A DNA stretch of 64,000 nt from Breviolum minutum Mf 1.05b.01. Its lineage: Eukaryota > Sar > Dinophyceae > Suessiales > Symbiodiniaceae. The first letter of the stretch is position 1, and each line of letters starts with the position of its first letter. The translations under genes and the position numbers were made by a program. Of the stretch, positions 20,323-30,105 are shown one piece after another. The DNA lies in the NCBI GenBank assembly GCA_000507305.1, contig DF239036.1, positions 400,405-464,404 of the forward strand, given 5' to 3'. Below the pieces are notes generated by a model. The model was not told the origin of the DNA. It made no database searches and saw only the letters and a list, made by a program, of their open reading frames with translations.

Positions 20323-20522
20323 TGAAATTTGCAAATTCCAGTAAGATTCGGTGTGTGAATTTTCATATGCGACCGCTTGTGCTTGGAATCCGGAACAGAC
20401 CGGAGATGGTTTTATTGGTTTTGCTTTTCGAAAATCTCTATATAGAATGGGGAGCTCAGGTCGGTGCTACCCATAGGTTGCTGAGTACATTGAAGTATCA
20501 TGCATGAAACGTAAGTTCAAGT

Positions 20523-20639
20523 CTGGATGGTGGCAACTCAAAATATATAATTTATATTTTCACCCCGAACCTTGGGGAAGATGTACCCAATTTGACAATC
20601 ATTTTTTTTCAAATGGGTTGGGTTGAAACCACCAACTAG
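20523..20639. repeat. MITE family A, copy 5
   Basis: CTGGATGGTGGCAACTCAAAATA and GGGTTGAAACCACCAACTAG. The flanks AAGT and AATG are not an exact duplication. Confidence 0.85.
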
Positions 20640-20641
20640 AA

Positions 20642-20775
20642 TGGTAATTTTCAGGGATTTCCCATATAACAATTGGGATGTTTGGGTTGGTAAGTAATAT
20701 ACTGACCCGTGTTTTTGGGGTTCATGGGTTAAGTTAAACCATAGGGTACCCCTCACAATGCCACGTTTTTGGGCA
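20642..20775. repeat. Dispersed repeat Y, copy 2
   Basis: Matches 18421-18550. It begins directly after an A element here, but not at the other copy. Confidence 0.75.
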
Positions 20776-20890
20776 TTTGGGTATCAACTTGCCAGGCCCT
20801 TGGTGGTGCCGAACATGCTCGGTCACGTTTGGTGACGGCCGACAGCAAGGTCGGAGAACATTGGGTGATGATGTGTTTTATAGGGGGGTT

Positions 20891-20980
20891 CCCATATGCT
20901 CAATGTATGGTATATTTACCTACATTTAGCCATAATTTATGGTAAATGTAGGTATATAGGCCATACATTGAGCATCTGGG
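20891..20980. repeat. MITE family B, copy 5
   Basis: CCCATATGCTCAATGTATGGTATATTTACC and ATATAGGCCATACATTGAGCATCTGGG. GTT flanks both sides, a possible 3-bp duplication. Confidence 0.9.
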
Positions 20981-21066
20981 GTTGTAAAACTATTGTAAAA
21001 CTGCACATTTGTTCAGTTTTACTACGCATTTTGATGATTGAATGAAGTATAGGAGTTGTTTTTTGT

Positions 21067-21135
21067 AGTACTGCATTGTATTGTGTTGGACTGTACTGTA
21101 TTGTATTGTGTTGTACTGTATTGTATTGTATTGCA
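21067..21135. repeat. TATTG/TACTG pentanucleotide minisatellite
   Basis: About thirteen tandem 5-bp units of the form TAYTG or TGTTG. ORFs on both strands over it are artefacts. Confidence 0.85.
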
Positions 21136-21430
21136 AATGTATTGCCATAGGGATATCTGCTAAATGTTGTTGTTGTTTAACGTATTTAGGTGAGATCATT
21201 TTAGGTTTCTCGCAAATCAAGATGTCGCCCACCGTTTTCAAATGCGCTTATATACCTTGCAAATACCTTTCTTTCGGATGGTTAAGTGACCCTTTCATGG
21301 GTTAACTAACGTATACTGAGTATACTGGTCTAGGCTGTGCTTAATGTGATAAATGAGCAACAGATATCAATTTTCGCTAGTAAATGACAAGCAAAATGAG
21401 CAACAAGGTGGGGGTTGGGCACCAACCAGG

Positions 21431-21538
21431 TATATACAAAGAGACCTGGACCCCAAATGACCCTTCTTCTGGATCGAAAAGGCCTTGTTTTGAGGGTTGA
21501 TCTTCAAAAATAGGGGTCATTTGGGTTCCAGGTATATA
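21431..21538. repeat. MITE family M, copy 1
   Basis: TATATACAAAGAGACCTGGACCCCAAATGACCC and GGGTCATTTGGGTTCCAGGTATATA, with CAAGGCC palindromic material inside. Other copies are at 46.6 and 55.8 kb. Confidence 0.75.
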
Positions 21539-21693
21539 TTGTGATGCTCTCCCTCCCCACACCAGACCAGCAGGTATATCTATAGCAGTACACTCTGACC
21601 ACAGGTCTCCCTCACCCCGTCAAAAACCCCCGGGTCCCGCCTTAGGTATTTCATGCGTATGGCTTACAAGATGGGCCCCCCCCAAAAGCAGTG

Positions 21694-21803
21694 ATATTCC
21701 CCCGAAATTTAACATGGAACCTGAAAATGATGGTTTCCAAGAGGAACTTCCTTTTCTAGGGACTTCTTTTCAGGTTCCATGTTAAATTTCGGGGGTGTAA
21801 TTG
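21694..21803. repeat. MITE family G, copy 4
   Basis: ATTCCCCCGAAATTTAACATGGAACCTGAAAA and TTTTCAGGTTCCATGTTAAATTTCGGGGGTGTAAT: nearly perfect arms of about 30 bp, so likely young. Confidence 0.9.
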
Positions 21804-21925
21804 GGGGTATCAACCCCATAAGTAAGATTTTGCTCACCCCAGTGAAACCAAAATTATGTTCGGCCATGAATTTATAGGACTTATTTCACTCCATTTCAAA
21901 CTGGTAGTACCGTAGTACGGGACCA
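21804..21925. repeat. Family C fragment
   Basis: TATCAACCCCATAAGTAAG..CACCCCAGTGAAACC..TCGGCCATGAATTTATAGGACTTATTTCACTCCATTTCAAACTGGTAG. Interior of C with both ends lost. Confidence 0.55.
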
Positions 21926-22101
21926 CTTTGTATGAGTGAGCTACATCCTTTTTTCTCACTCTATTTTCCACCAAGGCATCAACCTTCATGATGATTTAGG
22001 GGTTTCAAACAGTTTTCCACGCAGGTCATATTTTTTGGGTGTCCAATCCCAGTTCAGGTGAGTGATTGGATCAAAAAACTTGGCCTTTGAAAAATTTGGC
22101 T

Positions 22102-22210
22102 TCATTTCCTTGGATTTGTTGGAGGTGATTTTCTACTTTATGGCAATTCACCAGGAAACCACCAGTTGGGAGAATGTTTTTTTATTTTTGTCCAGGCATC
22201 TCATACAAAC
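22102..22210. repeat. Family I element, copy 2
   Basis: CTTGGATTTGTTGGAGGTGATTTTCTACTTTATGGC..CAATTCACCAGGAAACCACC..TTTTTGTCCAGGCATCTCATAC. It keeps the GGTGAT start and TCCAG end of the intron-like core. Confidence 0.7.
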
Positions 22211-22273
22211 CATGGTCAGTTTTCGTCCCGTAGGCTTGTTCCCCGATCCAAATGTCCCAAATGGCTTTTAAAT

Positions 22274-22320
22274 GGAGGTGATCCTAACCACTTACATCCA
22301 CTGGGATGATGGTCCAAGTA
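22274..22320. repeat. Family E right-end fragment
   Basis: GGTGATCCTAACCACTTACATCCACTGGGATGATGGTCCAAG then TA. Confidence 0.6.
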
Positions 22321-22349
22321 TACCAAACTTTATTTCCGCCCCAACTTAA

Positions 22350-22452
22350 CATACAAAGTAGGCCGCTACTAGTTATAAGTGGAGTTATAACCGCCATAAA
22401 TGGCGTTTTAAATGTCTCATAATTGAATGGGCAACTGGGGTAATAACCCTAA
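22350..22452. repeat. Family C, copy 7
   Basis: GCCGCTACTAGTTATAAGTGGAGTTATAACCGCCATAAATGGCGTTTTAAAT..GGGCAACTGGGGTAATAACCC. The outer termini are weak. Confidence 0.65.
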
Positions 22453-22463
22453 AACAAAGTTGT

Positions 22464-22602
22464 GGGATCCTGGTTTGCAAACCGCACGGATGTGTCATCC
22501 ATCAGGCACCCTTCTGGTTGCAACTGAATGGTTCTGCTGTGCGACAGGTAGAGGAATCGGTGACTCCTGGTGCAAGATGGAAGAAGAGAACCTATAGCCC
22601 AT
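22464..22602 (+). CDS. Exon-like island between two C elements
   Basis: Frame 3 encodes a compact protein-like run (CVIHQAPFWLQLNGSAVRQV, then ESVTPGARWKKRTYSP). No start codon is needed if this is an internal exon. It sits exactly between C-family sequence on both sides (22350-22452 and 22612-22749). No family recognised; the boundaries are estimates. Confidence 0.35.
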
Positions 22603-22611
22603 CTATCCATA

Positions 22612-22749
22612 TATTTTCGGCCATTTATAGAGGTTTTTAGATTATAACCCCCACAAATGGCCGTGTAAATGGGTAGCTGGGGTCAACAAAGCGGACTTAT
22701 AATGTTTATTTCACCCCGTTTAGAACTGTTTTTTGGGGCCTATCTTGTA
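22612..22749. repeat. Family C, copy 8
   Basis: TTTCGGCCATTTATAGAGG..ATAACCCCCACAAATGGCCGTGTAAATGGG..TTATTTCACCCCGTTTAGAACTG and a worn right end GGGGCCTATCTTGTAC. Confidence 0.7.
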
Positions 22750-23117
22750 CCAACATTTTTTAGGGCTTGTGGAAAAAAAAACGCAAAAACACGACACCTG
22801 AAACCTGGAGTAAGATGTGTCACCCGATTTGACAAGTGCGGATATCTTTCTTCTCAAAATGAGTGTGGCTAAACCCACTCCCCATGATGGATCCGTCGGA
22901 CATGAATTATGAAGTAAACCCTTCAAGTCCAGTCGACTCTAAAAATAACTGTCCCGTGGATTTGTGAATTGAAGATCCTTAGTGAAACAATGGTCTTTAA
23001 ACGGGGTTTGAACCATGGGAAAACATCATGGTCAATTTTTCGAATCCAAAAGACTCGGTTTTGATTGAACAAATTCAAAAAACTCGGGTCGATCAAGGGT
23101 CCCATTATTTTCATTTG

Positions 23118-23250
23118 CAATACGGGATGGGAACATCAATCCTACTCTAGGGACAGGTCTGGATTCTTAGGGATATAATATATATATATATATATATATG
23201 TATATGAATATTTTGAATTAAATATACGGGATGGGAACATCAACCCAATT
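23118..23250. repeat. Local direct repeat around an (AT)n tract
   Basis: ATACGGGATGGGAACATCAA occurs at about 23119 and again at about 23222. An (AT)n tract lies between them at 23177-23201. Confidence 0.7.
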
Positions 23251-23357
23251 CCGGTTGGGGTCAGAATATACCCCAGTATCAGGATGTCTGTCATTAAAAG
23301 GTGGGACGACCATCCTCAATATAGGGAGTTTATGGAGTTGATCGAACCCAGCACATA

Positions 23358-23442
23358 CCCTTATGTTCCATGTATGGTAAGTTTATATTTACCATACATG
23401 TTTTCGCCACATGTAGGTCAAATATACCATGGATTCTATGGG
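23358..23442. repeat. MITE family B, copy 6
   Basis: CCCTTATGTTCCATGTATGGTAAG and ATATACCATGGATTCTATGGG. First of three elements lying head to tail (B, H, D). Confidence 0.8.
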
Positions 23443-23449
23443 TTATAAC

Positions 23450-23569
23450 CCTAGACATCCAAATACCTGGTGAATAGGTGTTTGAAACCCCAAACATCTC
23501 CATTTTGAAGGCTTTTAAGGGTGCCAAACACCGATCCTCGTCAGGTATTTGGAGGATTTTGGATGTCTA
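23450..23569. repeat. MITE family H, copy 2
   Basis: CTAGACATCCAAATACCTGGTG and CAGGTATTTGGAGGATTTTGGATGTCTA. Its last bases serve as the TA that flanks D copy 3. Confidence 0.9.
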
Positions 23570-23689
23570 CTTGGATGTCCACGGAAGTTAGTAACTAGTT
23601 AGTAAGTTGGTTTATAACCCACTTAAGGGACTTATAGCCTACTTATATAGGGGTTATAACCCAGTTACTAAGTACCATGGACATCCAAG
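23570..23689. repeat. MITE family D, copy 3
   Basis: CTTGGATGTCCACGGAAGTTAGTAACTAG and AGTTACTAAGTACCATGGACATCCAAG, TA on both sides. The interior is a good hairpin. Confidence 0.95.
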
Positions 23690-23720
23690 TAGGGTAAGGA
23701 TCCCGTTTTTAAAAAAAAAC

Positions 23721-23860
23721 AGGATTTTCACGGCGAAAAATCTCATGATTTTGTCGAAGGCCTTTCCTCCCGAGAGCCGACTCTTAGAGGCGCCGGTTTT
23801 TAAATCGTCGGAAGATGGCAACGTTGGGCAACCAGTCATACAAGATGGGCACCATACCTT
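23721..23860 (+). CDS. Exon-like island
   Basis: After an A-rich tract and ACAG, frame 3 encodes NLMILSKAFPPESRLLEAPV then FKSSEDGNVGQPVIQDG, a plausible protein fragment. It lies between D copy 3 and A copy 6. No family recognised. Confidence 0.3.
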
Positions 23861-23922
23861 GTTATGTATATATTCCATTTACCTACAAAACTTGGTAATT
23901 AGAGGGTGGGTAGATGCAGGAA

Positions 23923-24021
23923 CTAGGTGGTGGTTTCCAATATTTTTTTTTTCATCCCTTACCTGGGGAAATGATCCAATTTGACTAATATTTTTTCAGA
24001 TGGGTTGAAACCACCAACTAG
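23923..24021. repeat. MITE family A, copy 6
   Basis: CTAGGTGGTGGTTTCCAATATTTT and GGGTTGAAACCACCAACTAG, with CTAATATTTTTTCAG in the core. Followed by ACTA without a matching left copy. Confidence 0.9.
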
Positions 24022-24264
24022 ACTAGTGCCATGGTAATTTTTTTAGGTGTTGAAAAATCATATTTGGGTGTTTGAAGGTCTTTGGAATCTTTGAAATAGA
24101 TTTGTTTCTTGCCATGTTTATTTTTAATGTTTCTCATTTTTTTAACATGGCCAAAAATAATCCTGGTGGGACCCATCTTGTACGGGATGTTGGATAATGT
24201 GTTTATTATTGGAACGCCCTGCAAAAATGTTTGGGCCGAGGTTCAGGAGATGTGAAGATAATCA

Positions 24265-24404
24265 CTTGGAGGATCATCCCATTTAGTAAGTGGTTTATCA
24301 CCATGATTTGATAGTCCCCTAAGCAGGCTTGTTCCCCTTCCAAATTGGCTGCGGCTAATAAGTGGGGGTTATTAACTACTTACTAACTGGGATTATCCTC
24401 CAAG
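24265..24404. repeat. MITE family E, copy 3
   Basis: CTTGGAGGATCATCCCATTTAG and TAACTGGGATTATCCTCCAAG then TA. Confidence 0.9.
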
Positions 24405-24684
24405 TAGGGGGTCCAAACTCACATGATCTCACATGCGATGCTTTCGAAGAGCTATGACTGGGAGACTAGGGTAGTTGCTATAGTCCCATGGTTTCTCATT
24501 GGCTTCGGAGGATTTCCAGCAGGTCAGTCAAAAATTTGATAGTGCGGTTTTTGGGTGATTGGGTTTAACATGGTTTAACTAATACTCACTTGCCAAGAAC
24601 TGTGGTGAAAAGGGAAGGTTTATTGGCGTATAGTTATTAATACAGATATTATTAAAATCAATTATATATATAGCCAATACCTTT

Positions 24685-24780
24685 CCCATAGAATCAATGT
24701 ATGGTATATTTAGCTACTAATTTACCACACAAATCATACATGTACGTAAATATAAACCATACATCACGAGTGTTTGTGGG
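24685..24780. repeat. MITE family B, copy 7
   Basis: CCCATAGAATCAATGTATGGTATATTTAGC and TACGTAAATATAAACCATACATCACGAGTGTTTGTGGG. Confidence 0.75.
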
Positions 24781-24887
24781 TGTGTAATGGTTTGTATACG
24801 TACTTTTGAGGCTGCAGAAATCTGGCGATGGACTATCAGTTTGAATTCTTGAGCAGGATTTCTGAATCAATGAAAAGAAGGCTCACC

Positions 24888-25025
24888 CGTTGTAAATGGG
24901 GTTATAGACTATAAGTCGTAACCCCTACAAATCCTGTAAATGGCCTTATACATGGGTAAATTGGCTTTGAACATTACTTACATGGGTATTTCACCCCATT
25001 TATAACTGGCAGGGGCCCACCTTGT
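24888..25025. repeat. MITE family C, copy 9
   Basis: CACCCGTTGTAAATGGGGTTATAG..GGCCTTATACATGGG..TTTCACCCCATTTATAACTGGCAGGGGCCCACCTTG then TA. Good right end. Confidence 0.8.
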
Positions 25026-25392
25026 AGGTCATAGAACAAAGCTGGGGTTTGTACTGTACCCATTCCATATAGAAGGATTGTTATGTGATCAACCAAATTC
25101 ATTCAGGTTTCGTTTCTACGCCCGGAGTGCGTGATTGGAAAGGGATTGAAATTGAAAATGCCGATTCAATCCATTTTTCTGATGGGATGGACACGCTGAG
25201 TCCTGATTCCATGTGGGAAGGGTTTGCAAAATCTGAGTATTTGGCTATATTTGAGAGGGTGTGTTAAGAACCTCCTTACAGGACTTAATACCCCACTTAC
25301 TACCTAGCATTCCTATCCCCTGTCAAGAAACTCTCATAAGAAATTGCAGAACCTAGCAGAATCCAAATAAAAGAGGTCGATATTGTGTTTAC

Positions 25393-25470
25393 ACCAGTTA
25401 TAAGATAAGTGGTGTTACAACCCCTATAAATCGGGGTTATTTCCCTGCAGTTCCCTATTTATTTTTGGCT
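25393..25470. repeat. Family C fragment
   Basis: CCAGTTATAAGATAAGTGGTGTTACAACCCCTATAAATCGGGGTTATTTCCC. Confidence 0.55.
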
Positions 25471-25855
25471 GATTTCAGGATTATCTGACCATGCCTGGCC
25501 CAACACTGCGGTGTCACCGCCGCACAGGGTGCTCCACAAGGACTCATGGTTGGCCGTGCTCATCAGCAATCTTTGCATCAGGAGGCAGCCATTCGGGGTC
25601 ACCGATGTCACACCTATGGGAAACCACTATGTAGGCCCGATATTACGTGGGTATTTGCGGGTGAAAAAAAACCCAATAGTTTGTAGAGAACACCAGCTCC
25701 ATACAATGGGTACACTGTTAGGGGTACACCCAATTGTCCCTTGATAGATAGTAAGGGAATCCCCTTGGTAGTTTGAGTGAAAGCAAGATTGGTGAGTTCT
25801 TAACTTTGTGGTAGTTGTTTCTAAAAACATACATGTTATTAAATAGCAACCGTTA

Positions 25856-25922
25856 CCTTGGGGGTGGCCAATCCAATTTGGCTTGCGCATATTTTTCAAC
25901 AGGGTGGTTCAATCACCAACTA
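25856..25922. repeat. Family A fragment
   Basis: CCTTGGGGGTGGCCAATCCAATTTGGCTTGCGCATATTTTTCAACAGGGTGGTTCAATCACCAACTA: A core plus right end. Confidence 0.65.
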
Positions 25923-25949
25923 AGTGTTGATTGTAACGGTTCATTACTA

Positions 25950-26040
25950 CAAGGTGGGCCCCTACCAGTAATAAATGGAGTTATCACCCCCTGTAAATGG
26001 CCTTATAAATGAGTTTCACTGGGGTTTTAATATCCCCACT
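25950..26040. repeat. MITE family C, copy 10 (right end cut)
   Basis: ACAAGGTGGGCCCCTACCAGTAATAAATGGAG..GGCCTTATAAATGAGTTTCACTGGGG. The right half is replaced by K copy 1. Confidence 0.8.
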
Positions 26041-26042
26041 TA

Positions 26043-26146
26043 CCAGGTGATTCTTTGTGACCTGTTTATCTCCAATGTGGAGGTCACTTAACCTTTGAAG
26101 GGGTCACGGATCACCATCTCAAAAAGGTCACGAATTGAATCACCTG
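26043..26146. repeat. MITE family K, copy 1
   Basis: Ends CCAGGTGATTC and GAATCACCTG, inner arms GTGACC..AGGTCAC. The body includes GGTCACTTAACCTTTGAAGGGGTCACGGATCACC. Confidence 0.7.
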
Positions 26147-27004
26147 AGTCCCCCACCAAGACCCAACTTTCAAACTTTTTGGGAACCCCTGGGGAAGACT
26201 ATTTTAAAGGAAACCCTAAAAGTTTAAACTTTTATTTCTTGGTGATTTGGTGGGGTAGGCCTGGTAGAGGGTTATTAACTTCATTTAGAACTGGATCCGG
26301 GCCTCCACCTCATAAGTCGCAAGTCTGCGACGGTCGTGTGTACCAGCTCTATGCTGCATGTGTTTTTTTTTCCCATGACGGATCCGTCATGTATACATAA
26401 GTATATTCAGGTCTATCTATCAAATTGAATTACCTGAAGAATCATGGATCTCAAAACTGATGGTTTGGAGATCAAATATACCATATACATGGATGGATCT
26501 AACTATACTACCATACATGCGTCCCTCTTAAATTCCTCAAGTGTTTTTTTCCCTTCCACCCACATGTTGCAAGTCATGGGACGTGAGATGTTGGACAATT
26601 GTTTGGTCTAACATATTTGCCTCTCAGAACATCGTGCAAAATTAAAGGTGACCTATGAGGTTTCCCTCGTTAGGGGTGGTTCGGAAAAAACATCACCAAA
26701 AAGATGCTTTTCAAATGATGCCAATCCATTTTGTTTTTGTTCGTGATGTTTTTTTCTGGGCGGTACGTAAATGGTCATGCGTACCGGTGTACTGACAGAT
26801 CACTAGAAATCCAATCAAAATTATTGGTTGCCTCACGCAGCCTCACCCGGAAAAAATGTTGTTGAGGAAGGGAAATCCCCGACAATTCCCAATTTCAGGG
26901 AAATCTAGGATGGTGAAATACGATAATTTGGCCAGATTCTGGTGATCAGGATATTTGAAAGACTTAGTAGATGTGATTCTTCTCAAAAACAACTGAGGGC
27001 AACT

Positions 27005-27136
27005 GTATGATGGTGAGCAAAACAACAAGAACAAGAGAACAAGAACAAGAGAACAAGAATAAGAACAAGAACAACGACAACAACAACAACAACACCAACA
27101 ACACCACCAACACCACCAACAACACCAACAACAACG
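27005..27136. repeat. (AAC)n / AAGAAC-rich low-complexity tract
   Basis: About 130 bp of AAC, AAG and ACC trinucleotides, including the repeated block AACAAGAGAACAAG. The Val/Leu-rich minus-strand ORFs here result from the repeat. Confidence 0.9.
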
Positions 27137-27257
27137 TCATGATCAAGTTTCATGTCCTTTTCCAAATCCACAGCAGGCCTTGAGAAAGGAGGTGCGTGAA
27201 TACTTGAGCCGGGCATCCGAGCGCTCACATGTTTAGGTGATGGTTTTCAATGATTGT

Positions 27258-27355
27258 CAAGCCTATAAACCATTGGTTTCCTTTAATACGGCCTTATGAA
27301 GCCCTTATTTCTCAGGGCCCGGGGTTGCGTTAGGAGGGGGGGTTGGTTGAGGTAT
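27258..27355. repeat. MITE family L, copy 2 (left end lost)
   Basis: AAACCATTGGTTTCCTTTAATACGGCCTTATGAAGCCCTTATTTCTCAGG with GGTTGAG at the right end. Confidence 0.65.
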
Positions 27356-27467
27356 AGTTATAAGATTCCAAGATTATATAGGGGATGATTTGACGAGCCA
27401 TTATACAGGATGCAGGATCCATTGGCCAATCATGATTTCATGTTGTTTGTTGTCGTGAGACATGATA

Positions 27468-27607
27468 CTTGGATGTCCCAGGAAGTTAGTAAATGGTATG
27501 TAAATGGTTAGTAAATGGGTTATAATCTACTTATAAATGGGGTATATTGGTGTTACAACCCATTTACTAACCATTTAATCATTTACTAACTTGCTGAAAC
27601 ATCCAAG
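27468..27607. repeat. MITE family D, copy 4
   Basis: CTTGGATGTCCCAGGAAGTTAGTAAATGG and TTTACTAACTTGCTGAAACATCCAAG with TA on both sides. Confidence 0.9.
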
Positions 27608-28245
27608 TAATGGGCAACCACCTGGTCAATATGGTCAATGACAAAAGGGCGCCTGGTTGTTTAGATTGTATACCCATGCACATCCCTCATCTTCCAGTTC
27701 CCTATGTATTTGGAATCCTGTACATGGCTGTGGCTCTACTATAGAAGCTCTATCTATGGCCATAGACCTTTTTAGGAAATGTTCTATTCGAGTTTTGAAG
27801 TTTTTTTTTCCGAAAAAATGTTTGAAGGCCTAGACATTTGACATATGGTAACTTATACCGCCAGAAAATCAAGGTAAAGTGGGATAACACGAGTTGCCCA
27901 TCTATAAGGCCATTTTTTAACCATTTAATACCGTCTATAAGTCATTTATATAGGGTGAAATAACTCCACTTCTTATAGGGGTTAATTCTTTCACCCAAGT
28001 GAAACCCATTGATTCACCAAACATTTCTGGTACCTAATTTGGAGGGTTTCCTGTACCTTATTTTCGGCTGTTTTCGGGGGAGGGGGTTCCCTTACATAAG
28101 CCCATCTTAGGGAACCTTCCTCGGATTTAGGGAACCTTCTTTGGATTTAGAAAGCTTCGTGGCTGGAAGAAGCCGCCTATCTTCTGCAACCAACCCCCCC
28201 TTCCACCCCAGCCCTTTCCAACAAAAAATACAATGTGGTCGCAAA

Positions 28246-28375
28246 AACAAGTTATAAATGAAGTTTTACTACATAGATTAATTGCCTTATAGATGGGTTT
28301 CACTGGGATTATAAATTTAAACCTATACTTACAGTGTTTATAACCCCATTTACACCCTAGAAAATTTACACCTTG
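28246..28375. repeat. Family C, copy 11
   Basis: AACAAGTTATAAATGAAG..CCTTATAGATGGGTTTCACTGGGATTATAAA..TTACAGTGTTTATAACCCCATTTACACC. The termini are degraded; GGGCCCACCTCGTG at 28437 may be its true end after an insertion. Confidence 0.6.
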
Positions 28376-28634
28376 GTGTTTGAAAGCTATAGTTTTAGGG
28401 GTTATAAACCCATATGTATTTGTTTTTCTGGATCCAGGGCCCACCTCGTGTACCTCCACAAGGTACTCACCACCAAAAACCGAGGTCGCGATCACTTCCA
28501 TATTCTTCGTGAAAATGGGCGATACAACTTAGCACCTTGGCGCTTCAAAAAAGGGGGTGAACTGGAAACCCTTTCCGAAGCAACCACGGGTATAGTCAGC
28601 GGCGGCAGTTACTTGAGAACTGTCGTTTGTTGGC

Positions 28635-28814
28635 ATGGCTCTGCTCAATTTAGGCGAAAACAATTTTTCGAGAAGTACTGTGCAACAAACCAAGACAGTA
28701 GTGGCCGCGATGGAGAGGCGATCTCGAGATGTGGAGGCGGCATTGGTCAAGGCCGCGGAGGCCAAAGAGAACGCCGAGGCTTGCATGAAATTAGCCACTG
28801 AACGTCGCCAATAA
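28635..28814 (+). pseudogene. 59-codon helical ORF, gene fragment part 1
   Basis: Frame 3 from ATG 28635 to TAA 28814. The product is Ala/Glu/Lys-rich and probably a coiled coil (VVAAMERRSRDVEAALVKAA, EAKENAEACMKLATERRQ). GC is clearly above the flanks. It is followed at once by gene-like stretches in two other frames. It may be one gene broken by frameshifts, or exons with very short introns. Confidence 0.45.
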
Positions 28815-28834
28815 GTGACAATTCCACCAAGCCA

Positions 28835-28996
28835 ATGTCGAGACCACATGTTCCCAGAGTGGTGCCTCCGCCGCCTAGTCGTAAGCCGGCAGAGCGCGCA
28901 CAGTTTGAGACGGCACCGCTGCCACCGCCTCAAACTGGTATGCCAATGGTCCCAATGGCAATGGTCCAAATGCTCCCAATGGCAATGATGGCATAA
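28835..28996 (+). pseudogene. Pro- and Met-rich ORF, gene fragment part 2
   Basis: Frame 2, 53 codons: a basic start (MSRPHVPRVVPPPPSRKP), then TAPLPPPQTGMPMVPMAM and more Met-Pro repeats. The same bases in frame 1 give NGPNGNGPNAPNG and stay open into part 3, so the true frame of the repeat is uncertain. Low-complexity linker or tail. Confidence 0.4.
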
Positions 28997-28998
28997 TT

Positions 28999-29136
28999 GC
29001 CAAGACGGCTGAAATTCGAGAAAAGGCCGTGCGTGGATACCAGCATCAGGGTGATCCAGCGCAGCTCGGCAAAGTTGACCGCAAACGTCTTGAGGAAGCT
29101 AGGGTATCTTTAAGGGAATGTGGACGGGAACCATAG
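28999..29136 (+). pseudogene. Charged helical fragment, gene fragment part 3
   Basis: Frame 1 runs to TAG at 29136 with TAEIREKAVRGYQHQGDPAQ then LGKVDRKRLEEARVSLREC. Composition matches part 1. No family recognised. Confidence 0.4.
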
Positions 29137-29715
29137 AAAACCATACGGAAGATCGAGCGGATCCCTCCCTTCAAAAGTGCCAGAACCATACAGTCTTGTG
29201 AAGTTCCTTATCAGTGGATGATAGAATTTCCCCCCACTAGAATTTGGAAATCTCAAGTACACCTCCCCCCCAAAACAACACCCTTTTTCTCCACAGTAAG
29301 GCTTTACACACCCAAGAAATGGATCCCTGGATATGCATTAAAGCCGATTCCAACATATGGCCCATGTCCAGCAGCATTTTTCCACCTGCGTCTTTTGCTC
29401 AAACATTTCCCCTTGAGGTCCAGTAACGGAGAACTGTTGTTTTCTTTTAAGGATGTCCTGTTCGAACTTTGGATCAATGGTCAATCCCCAGGAAATTTCC
29501 TAAATTTTCAAGCCGATCCATGTGACTGGTGTCGGTATAACCTACATTTACCTACTATGCACAAAAAGATAACTATCCACGTTTGGGTAACATATTCCAA
29601 ATTACCCCATAAACATTCAGTCAGACCTCCTCAAGTTTGGTGATTTTGGTGGAGTCCACTCATATCTTCATATCTTCTCAGTTTCTACATGCATTGCCCG
29701 CCTGGGTAAGGGGTT

Positions 29716-29867
29716 TGACAACATAACTGGGCTGAAATACTCTATAAGTGGCCTTATACACGGAAATTTGTGAGGTTATAACCAAATGGCCTTACACATA
29801 GGTTTTATGTGGTTATAACTCTCCTGAGGGGTTATAATTCCCCCCATTTAGTACTGGTTTTGGTGTC
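29716..29867. repeat. Family C, copy 12
   Basis: CATAACTGGGCTGAAATACTCTATAAGTGGCCTTATACAC..GGTTTTATGTGGTTATAACTC..GGGTTATAATTCCCCCCATTTAGTACTGG. No GGGCCC termini. Confidence 0.6.
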
Positions 29868-29976
29868 TTACACGCCCTTCTTCTATTTTTAGCCCTGTGA
29901 AGCTTTCATCATTCCATGGGGCCGGAATGGGATTGCCGATTCCCTTAGATCTGAGCAATGCAAACAAAAACAACCT

Positions 29977-30105
29977 GGTTGTTTAGGGATGTTTAGGGCA
30001 TTACTACTACCCAGTCATATGGGGATTTTTAATAAACCATTATAAGATTTATAAGGATCCCTATTAAACAACCAGAAATATGATAAGGATCCTAACAAAA
30101 TGGCA
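29977..30105. repeat. Dispersed repeat N, copy 1
   Basis: TGGTTGTTTAGGGATG..CTACCCAGTCATATGGGGATTTTTAATAAACC..AAGGATCCCTATTAAACAACC. GGTTGTTTA at the start is inverse to TAAACAACC near the end. Confidence 0.65.

Noticed and set aside
26964-27228. Val/Leu-rich ORFs that look like membrane segments (minus strand)
   Set aside because: They come from the (AAC)n / AAGAAC tract read in reverse and have no other protein character.
29218-29643. 141-codon plus-strand ORF
   Set aside because: No motif. Composition (Pro, His, Phe, Trp rich) matches the C- and A-rich background and not the nearby gene-like island at 28635-29136.
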